The position numbers were made by a program, and so were the translations under genes. From positions 2,108,001 through 2,172,000 of the forward strand of contig JASFXZ010000045.1 in assembly GCA_032209605.1 (NCBI GenBank): DNA of 64,000 nucleotides. Direction: 5' to 3'. Source of the DNA: Mactromeris polynyma. Lineage: Eukaryota > Mollusca > Bivalvia > Venerida > Mactridae. The first letter of the stretch is position 1, and every line of letters starts with the position of its first letter. The notes beneath the pieces were generated by a model that saw only the letters and a list, made by a program, of their open reading frames with translations, was not told where the DNA came from and did not search any database. This document shows positions 56,044 through 64,000 of this stretch, one piece after another.

Positions 56044-58540
56044 AAACCTAAAACTTATATACTATTGTTATTTTTAGTCATATATCAAATTAATACAAAA
56101 TTAAGACTTTTTATCAGGTATTGATGTTTCTAACATTAATGAAGAAAATGCACAGTTTTTATTTCATCATAGAAGAACATGTACATGCGAGCAAATTTTA
56201 TGCTAGTAGATGATTTGTTGCATGTATATTGTATTCCCTAATTGTTTCATTTTATGCTGCAGGTACAGTGTATTTCAGTTAACTGTTCCATTGTGTGATA
56301 CATCGATACACATAATGAAAATCATATGAAACCTAATCTTCGACTTAACCATCAGTAATTAACATACAATCACAATCATTTGGTTATGGCAATAACTAAT
56401 AACTATCGTCAAAAATACAGCGTTGGTAGTACCATTCCACCTCTACAGAGCAACCCTTTTAAACATACATAGTTTGACTGTTGCTGAGAGGTTGTTGCTC
56501 TACAGAGGTTAAACTGATAGTATATTCTTAGCACAGGAAAAAATGACACTGTTATTCAGGACAGGTTGTTGCTCATGAGAGGGTCGCTTTGGAGAAGTCG
56601 CACTGTATTATTTTTTTTGCCAAAGAAAAAACAGAGACAATCATTGTACACAGTAAGCCTCGTTCGTTTTCTAGTGCCACACAAACTTACAAAACAAGTA
56701 GTAGACGTTGCATTGTTCTATCAAATCTTAACAGTCTTGTTTATTTTAGTTATAGCAAAATATTTTAAATCTTTACAGTGAAATGCTAATTCTTGCAAGC
56801 TAAAATGAAAGAACATGCTTATTGAAATATTGTGTAACGAAATGTCTGTTTTGAGAACACTTAAACATTACGTATAAATGTTTGACATTTTCAGATCGAT
56901 TAAGTCTTTATAAGTTGGATCCGTTTGGTCTTCCTAATGACAAAGTAACTATGTCATCACAAAGAGACTATTTTTCACTGTTTGTGTACATATTATGTCG
57001 AGTATAATATACGTGACTTCTCTATTGAATCCGAATTTTGACACTGTAAAGAAACTGCATTATGAATCTCGATCCGTTTGTGTACAAAATTAGTTTCTTG
57101 TTTCACAACATCTTATCTTCGAATTCCAATGCCTGAATGAGTTTGACGCATACTTATCTCTGACTCCGATGAATATCTAAACTTGAGTGTAGCAAACTAT
57201 TTCGTGATATGAATTTGGTGATAATGTTTTTTGCTTAATTCAAATTCTAGCAACAACGTGTAAGCATGTTATTTCTTGTAAAGCTTGTTTGATAACAAGC
57301 CATCTTCGGTTTGTATAGGATAAAGTTTTGGAAAGCCAGTATGAAATGTAAACATGGTCTCATTGTTCCAAATATGGATAGCCGGTTACATATTATGAAG
57401 GGAATTTAAGTATTTCAGTCATGTTCCGTAAATTGATCAAGCCGGCGTTCGAGACCCATTAATTATCCCAAATAACAGTCTACTAGATAATAAAGAATGT
57501 CATATTTGTTTATTTCATACGCTTCTCGAGTCTTAATTTCACCGTATCCTAAGGGTTGGTTTGAAGAGGTCTATTTTGTGAATGTGTCATTTCCTTAACT
57601 CCCCCCCACCCCCCGTTATGTGTAATGTTATTTTTTGAAGAAAAAACATGAACTGCCATAACAAAACAACAGCAACAACAACAACTTAAGAGAATTCAGT
57701 GCGCCAGTGTGTGAACGCGGAAAAGGTTTACAAAGTTTTCTGAAAAGCGCCGATTACAGCATAATAAAGCATGATTAGAACTTCGTATTTTATTCATAAA
57801 TAATTAGGCTATTATCAATTAATCAGGGTAAGTCAATCGATGTAAAATACACTCTGTTGATAGATGTTTTGATAAACAATTTGTTGATTCAATACTAACA
57901 TCATGGTTGCAAAAAAGACGGTCAAAGTATTTGTCTGATTAAAAAATTATATCCTCGTAACATTGTTTGTTTTGAGTGATAAATATGTTCTAATTCTCTT
58001 GATGTGCGGCATTATAAGATGTATGGGGTGATAAATTGCCCACCAGGAATGTACGGGAATTAACCCATGTATTCCGCCTGGCGGTAATGTATGATGCCCC
58101 GGATTATCCTACTGAGGTGGTTCCGTGTTACCAGTCTATCGCACCTACTCTTTGCCACTGCACTTAGGTAGCAGGGTCACCCTTCTTTCAACCAATCAGA
58201 AGGCCTGTGTTTTTTTTAATGATTTCCTTTCTTTTCATACTGCGATAACGCTGTACACCGTTACCTGGTAATAAATAAGTCGTTTATTGCACACCTATTT
58301 AACATGTCCTTTTCATGTTTTGAAATGCCACATAATAAACTACAAGTTAAAAAGCATTCAGATAACATTACTGAAATGCTCGAACCTTAGCATGCCTATT
58401 TCTGTATTGAACATGTCACTTAGTGTTATAATTGGAGGGAACAAAAGCTCAATGATTCTAACTCAACGAGTATAAGAATGGTAAACATTTCATGCCAGAT
58501 ATCAAAGCTACACACATCTCAAGACTGTGAGGAATAAAAT

Positions 58541-61500
58541 ATGGAGTTACTGCGTTTTTACTTAGGGATATTTTTCTGTGGATTTGTAGACGCACAGGTA
58601 AGATGCTTCACATAAGTTTTGTATATTACCCCAAAAATATAACAGGAGATGAAAATATATCAAATTGTTGTATTGATTTCATCAAACATTGAACATTCAC
58701 TTAGTTCTATGACTGCAAGAAGTTTTCAAATATCTTTTTGATTTAGGGAATATGCTATATTATCCGCAACATTCGTCGAATATCAACGAATTTTAAACAC
58801 CGTTATATTAGAAACATTATTCTACCGTAACAATACTGTCATTTTCGTTGCGACTGTCATTTTTCAATTAAAGCGTATTACAAGTGGGGAAACATTGCTT
58901 TTTACTCGAGAATTCATAAATATTTAAAAAAATAAAACTATCATAATTTTAAACATTAAATTGCCTTTTCTGTCACCTAGATTAAAATTATAACATGTAT
59001 ATAAGATATATCTTATATATAATTTAAACATAAAAGTGTACTATCTGTTGTTAAGAAGTTATTGCTATTGAAAGGTTTAATTGGTTGTACATTGATACTG
59101 TTGTAAAGATACGTTGCCGCTCTGGGGTGGTTGCATTGAACTTTTTAATTTTGACCAAGTTACAGAAACTACTAGTGTTGTTTATATACCTTTCAATGAG
59201 TATTTACGGACGAAATTGTTTGTAATTATTCACACGGTGCGTTCAAATCAAACACTTATTTAATGCTATTTCATTATATGAATTTATATGATGGCTGTGA
59301 TAATATTCATAGGACATTACAACGTGTAAAACTTAGTATTAAAGTTGAAAAAATTGTCAATAATTGACCCATTGACGCAGGCTGTAGATGGCAATGTAAG
59401 ATGTAACTTATATGACTGTTGATATTTCATCATATAGATAACAATACACTTAAATGCTTCTCAATTGGTCACAATTTTATATTGTCGTATTTTTCAATAT
59501 AAATAAAGTAAAATGTCAATTAACTTTTGTTTTACGACAGTTTTTACTGAGACCCCAATCCGATGAAACCCAAAATTCACATGATAGCACAAATATCTGT
59601 ATATATAGATTTCTATCAAATATGATAAATAGCAGAAACATAATGTGACCAAGTAGAAAAGTGTTTCAGTGTAGTAATGACCCAAATTTGTATAAGGAGT
59701 CCCCGGTGATATGGGTGATTCGTGACCCAACCCCTATTTGTGATATTGCCAAATTTACCCTTGAAGCATCATGAATCTCTATGTTTCAGTTACCTCAAGA
59801 ACCATTATTTGCATCTGACGATCCAATACCATCATTTGCTCAAGCTGATTATAGGTGTAAGAAAATATTTTTATTCTCCATACAGGACTTCTTAAGTGCA
59901 AATGTACGTACAAATCTCAATTTAAGTCCACCTCCAAGCTGAGTCAACATCGGTAACAAGACCGTATTTTCATAGATCAGTTTATAAACTTTCTTTCATA
60001 TTGTAACTCAATAATAAGTCCGACGTTCTTCAGAACCATTGGTGTCTTGTGAATCCAATTTCACTATATATCCAAATTCGTTATAACTGTGTAGGCCTAC
60101 ATAATGAAATACATTGTATAGAAGAGCTTGGTCGGTGAATAAAAATTACTAAGGAATATCCGATTTTTTCGTTATAACCGAGTACGTTATAAGCGTGTTC
60201 CACTGTATATTGTTTGTGATCGGCACTATCTGGCTTATTTGTTTTATCTCTATTGTATGTGTCAGAGTTAAGACATTCCATTTGTAGTTATGGACACTCG
60301 TTTTGTACAATTAATAGAATGGGTGCAATCGGATTTCCTCCCCCATCAGTATTTTAACATCATAACATATTATTTAGCAATTTCTGTACAGTTCAGAAAT
60401 ATACCTCGAAGGTACGTGTAAGAATATACCTAAAATATCGGTACGCGATGCGGTTTCCCTACACTGTTAAGAATAAGACATCTGACCAATGAAACACAGT
60501 TCAACATTACCTGATTAATGTTCTGTGTGCCTCGTATTCCTAACATTAAATATCTCTGTCGTACTTTCCACAGAGACTATATGCATTCACTTCGGCAGCC
60601 ATTTTGAAACTACTGTCCTCCACATTACTTCTGAGGTCTATTGTAAAGTTATAGCCGAGGTGATCCGATTGATCATTCCTTTTTATTTCTTTTAGCTAGT
60701 TTTACGTTTGCCGCTGTTAAAGACATTACTATCCGTCCATTTCGTAAGCGTCCTCCGTCACTTCAGTACCAAGTGGAGTTGCATGAGGAAATATTCAACA
60801 TATCACTAATACAGCATCTCGGATTGACATCACCAGGTATGTATGATATCACCACCATGATAATAAATTGCTATGCGCAATATCTTGACAAAATAAACTC
60901 TACAACTGCGTTATCGTCATCATAAAAATGATCAGAGCACTTGCCGTCTTCATCATAAATAATAATAAGAGATGATTGCAACAATAACAAAACATATCAT
61001 CAACGGCAGCAGTATTATTAGTACTGTGCATACGTCCTTTTAAATGAGATGTTACTCAAGGTGTTACCAAAGAAAATACGTGCACTTGAAAACATACGTA
61101 ACAATACTTATATGGTTCTTTTATATCCGGGCCCGCCAGGCTAGGTTATTCACTTGAACAATCGAATACCACTTTGAATACCGTAGGTTCGATCCCCGAG
61201 CAAGGCGTATGCTCTTTGTCGCAATTTGATTGAAGATAATGCAAAACTACAAAAAGGGTCATAACTCCTCCAAAAACTGGCCGATTGTAACTGAAAGTAA
61301 ACTTGACCTGTATTTTATTAATCTGTACGTATGTGCCCAATATGAATTGAATCCATCCAAGTTTTCTTTAAAGAGTTATTGATCGAACATCCAATTTTTG
61401 CACGAACGGACAGGGGTAAAACGTTATGCCCTTTCAGTATTCTCCCAATGGTGGGGGCGTAAATCTCTAATCAAACAACAGTTCTATATCCTTAATCCAT

Positions 61501-63632
61501 GTGCAGGTTGTCTGGTTCAACATTATGATCTGAATGGTCAGAAGAATCTATATCCTTGTAATCGGCACAAGCTTGAATGTTATTACACAGGGAAAAGCGA
61601 CTCTCACAATGATTCATGGGTTGCAGCCGACGTCTGCAATGGTTTGGTAAGTAGGCCAGGTTAGTTGTTTGACTGTTTGGTTGTTAAAGGAACACTTGTT
61701 GAACGCACTATTTATGGCGACCTGGAATATTTACATTAAAATATATGCACTTCCGGAATATCGTGATCAGACAGCCAAAAAATGTCAAAGCAAGATCTTC
61801 GCTGCGATTTTTTTTGTTTTCGGCCGTACATGTTATACATATGACATAACAATGATTGTATTTTGACATGTGCCTTAGTATAATATCGTTATAATAGTTG
61901 TTATCAATACTACAACGTATTTCTTAAAACGCCACGGTTTGTGTGACTAGTGCTGTGCTTTTCCTGATAAGGGGTGTTTTCCGTCTTTGCAACATTTCGT
62001 CCATTTGTTGTTTAATTTTGTTTTGGTAAGGACTGAAGTTCTGCCTGTCCCTCTTTGTACGCTTTCGACATTTGCATTATCAGTGTCTTTGTGTTGACAT
62101 CATCATATAATTTCCAAGGGAGGTCCAATCTTAGTAAAATTGTCAGCTATTTTGAAAGGAATAATATCTTCTCCTTTCATTGTTGTCATGGCGATATCGG
62201 CAAACTTTATAGATCGTTACCCTTACATGATTTTTTAATCTATACGAATGGGAACAGAAGACCTAACCAATGTTTTTGGATTTCAAACTAGCACCAACTT
62301 GTTCTTCCAAAAGCTATTCACCTTGGTGATGTTTGAAAAAAAAATATATACGATGTATATTAAAACGTCGATTGTAAAACATTTTACATGCATTGCAATT
62401 TGTATCAATCATTCTCGACGACTGATGCCTGGGTTCTTAACCAGTACTCTCGCCAAATTCAGGGATTATGAAGAACGAAATTCAATCTCATACAAAATCG
62501 GGATTCGAACGCACCACCTTTGGACCAGAAGTCTAGCTCTCCCCCTGGACTAATATGACTTCCTGTTGAGGAGTTTAACAGATGAACTTGAGATGTAATA
62601 GAAATTCCTAATTTTCTTCGATTCAGTGTTCACTTCCGGTATTTTTTTATGTTTTTAAATCTCGAATTATGGAAATATTTGTATTTGTACGCAATGTTTT
62701 GTAAATTATGTTTAAATAACACTTTTGTTTGCAGAGAGGGGTTTTAAGTATTGGGAATTCGAGTTATTTCTTTGATCCGATGAATTCCAATAGTTCTATA
62801 ATAAACGGAGGACATGTACACACCGTGTATCGTTTCCAAGGAGACAAGCGTATCTGTCCCGTCACCAGTAAGAAATACACTTACCTGATTCTAATCATTC
62901 ATTCTTTACCATTCATCAAGCCTCAGTAAAAATTTGAAATCATGAGTTTTACAATTTCATAATGCCAAATTTCACGATTTTATATGATAAGAGACTCAAA
63001 TCAAACCAATTATTTCGCATGCTTGAAATGATCATTTTTATATTGAAAATTTTGTTATGTCCCCAGCTGTATTTAACATAATATCAATTTAATATGTATT
63101 TAGTTAGCAAGAAAATGTTTTCCGTAAAATCGCCACAAAAACTGAATTCCATGTACATGTATTACAATCGCCTTTAATTTGTAATTTAGGATTAAATGAT
63201 GTTTAATTGCCGAGAATCGGATATTTTTAAACAAATACAGATAATATATTTATTTTCCGTTCTGCGCGGCATGTGATGTGGAAAAAATATTGTGCTGTTG
63301 AATACGTTTTCTAGTATATCACGCAATTATACACAGATAGATATGAAAAACTGTGTTGCCACGAGGCGTTATGCATTTGAGCGTCGTTTATCTAAATTAC
63401 AACCACCAACTAATTTGAACTGATTTTGTACAGATTTTATAAGAAATACCTTCTGTATTCTGTAGATGCTGGTCTTTTACAAAATGCTCTTAACAACAGA
63501 CGAAAGCGAGACGTTGTTGATCTGTCTGAGACAAAATACGTAGAAACAAGAGTGGTGATAGATCCAGAAATGGTTCTGTATCATGGAAGCAGTGATAAAG
63601 CAGAGGAATACGCTTACAGGGCATTTAATACT
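58541..63632 (+). CDS. ADAM/ADAMTS-type metalloprotease, 5' part (runs off the right edge)
   Basis: Six exons join in frame to 233 residues: 58541-58597, 59790-59854, 60700-60836, 61507-61646, 62735-62867 and 63466-63632, the last ending in a GTAAGT donor. Residues 1-19 (MELLRFYLGIFFCGFVDAQ) are a signal peptide. A reprolysin-type prodomain follows, with a cysteine pair region around LECYYTG, DSWVAADVCNGLRGVLS and a YFFDPM block. A furin site RRKR (189-192) marks propeptide removal, and the catalytic domain begins with KYVETRVVIDPEMVLYHG. The zinc-binding HExxH and later domains would lie beyond 64000, so ADAM cannot be told from ADAMTS. Exon 3 needs the second of two nearby AGs (after 60699); the first gives a stop. 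The protein would be secreted or membrane-bound and cleave extracellular substrates. Confidence 0.82.
61142..61208 (+). repeat. tRNA-derived SINE-like segment in metalloprotease intron 3
   Basis: Contains GGTTCGATCCC (61186-61196), a perfect B-box-like motif, and TAGGTTATTCAC, a string also present in the segment at 55442. No complete tRNA fold. Confidence 0.4.
62497..62560 (-). repeat. tRNA-derived SINE-like segment in metalloprotease intron 4
   Basis: The minus strand reads TCTAGACTTCTGGTCC then GTTCGAATCCCG, resembling an anticodon arm and T arm. Acceptor pairing is absent. Confidence 0.4.
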
Positions 63633-64000
63633 GTAAGTATACCGTACCGTGGTCGGACATTATTCGGCACTCCTCTAGTAATGCTTTGTATCAAGTCTCG
63701 TACGTGTATACATACGCGGAGTCATATGTTCAATACTTGTATAGCTTCGAGTTGTTAACCGGAAGTTGTTATTGAAAATAATTCCTAGTGATATAACAGT
63801 TGATTTCACTAATGAAACACAGTGAACAGCGTGCAGTAGCTGTCATGTTCAACCAACTTTCCGTATTCTGCTAAAAACTCGGAACCAATTATGAATACCT
63901 AAACTGACCACCCAATGGTAAAAAACTGGACTGTACTGTTATATGTAAACATTACTTTCAAAATGGTTTGTGCAAGATTGATATGGACAATAACAACATT
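63633..64000 (+). other. Intron of the metalloprotease gene at the right edge
   Basis: Begins with GTAAGTATACC after exon 6. No further exon was found before the window ends. Confidence 0.6.

Larger units (their letters stand above)
54970..58540. other. BiP gene 2 3' UTR and gap to the metalloprotease gene
   Basis: Apart from the SINE-like segment and the poly(A) signal, no gene is supported. The right end probably contains the promoter of the metalloprotease gene. Confidence 0.4.

Overview
The window is animal nuclear DNA: AT-rich, with short exons bounded by GT..AG introns, many mobile-element scars and no operons or CRISPR. Intron structure, a large BiP gene pair and the style of the repeats suggest a lophotrochozoan invertebrate, most likely a bivalve mollusc. 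That placement is inference; no species-level marker was recognised.

Layout. (1) 1-4.2 kb: the last coding exon and 3' UTR of an unrecognised + strand gene. (2) 5.2-7.6 kb, minus strand: SNAPC5 (snRNA-activating complex subunit) lies directly downstream of MED22 (Mediator subunit, SURF5). (3) 9.2-31.1 kb, plus strand: RPL7A (SURF3), divergent from MED22 as in the vertebrate Surfeit locus. All seven coding exons can be joined to a 267-residue protein. (4) 33.2-39.7 kb: a tandemly duplicated, non-protein-coding block carrying C/D-box snoRNAs on the minus strand. (5) 42.2-46.1 kb and 50.6-56.0 kb: two complete BiP/GRP78 (HSPA5) genes in tandem, ending in HDEL and RDEL. (6) 58.5 kb to the right edge: the 5' half of an ADAM/ADAMTS-type secreted metalloprotease gene.

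The main discovery is the small nucleolar RNA content. RPL7A is only 804 coding bases but spans 22 kb because introns 3-6 are packed with snoRNA-like genes. I count about 41: one U24-like copy in intron 3; one U36-like, three H/ACA and three further C/D copies in intron 4; three modules of U81-like, U36-like and a third C/D family, plus a diverged copy of that family, in intron 5; and in intron 6 a tandem array of 21 copies of one C/D family plus two more of the third family. Animals usually carry one snoRNA per intron, so this is unusual. Part of the array is a 1461-base higher-order repeat present three times. About 12 more C/D snoRNAs lie on the opposite strand at 33-40 kb, including two extra U24-like copies and guides resembling vertebrate U30 and U79. 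Together the locus looks like a snoRNA superlocus built by local duplication. Many guide segments match 18S or 28S rRNA as I recall it, so rRNA 2'-O-methylation is the expected role.

Mobile elements are clear because the repeats supply empty sites: a 457-base element with an 8-base target duplication at 17756, and two different elements inserted at the same TTGTACAT site of a repeated unit. The remaining intergenic DNA shows no supported gene.
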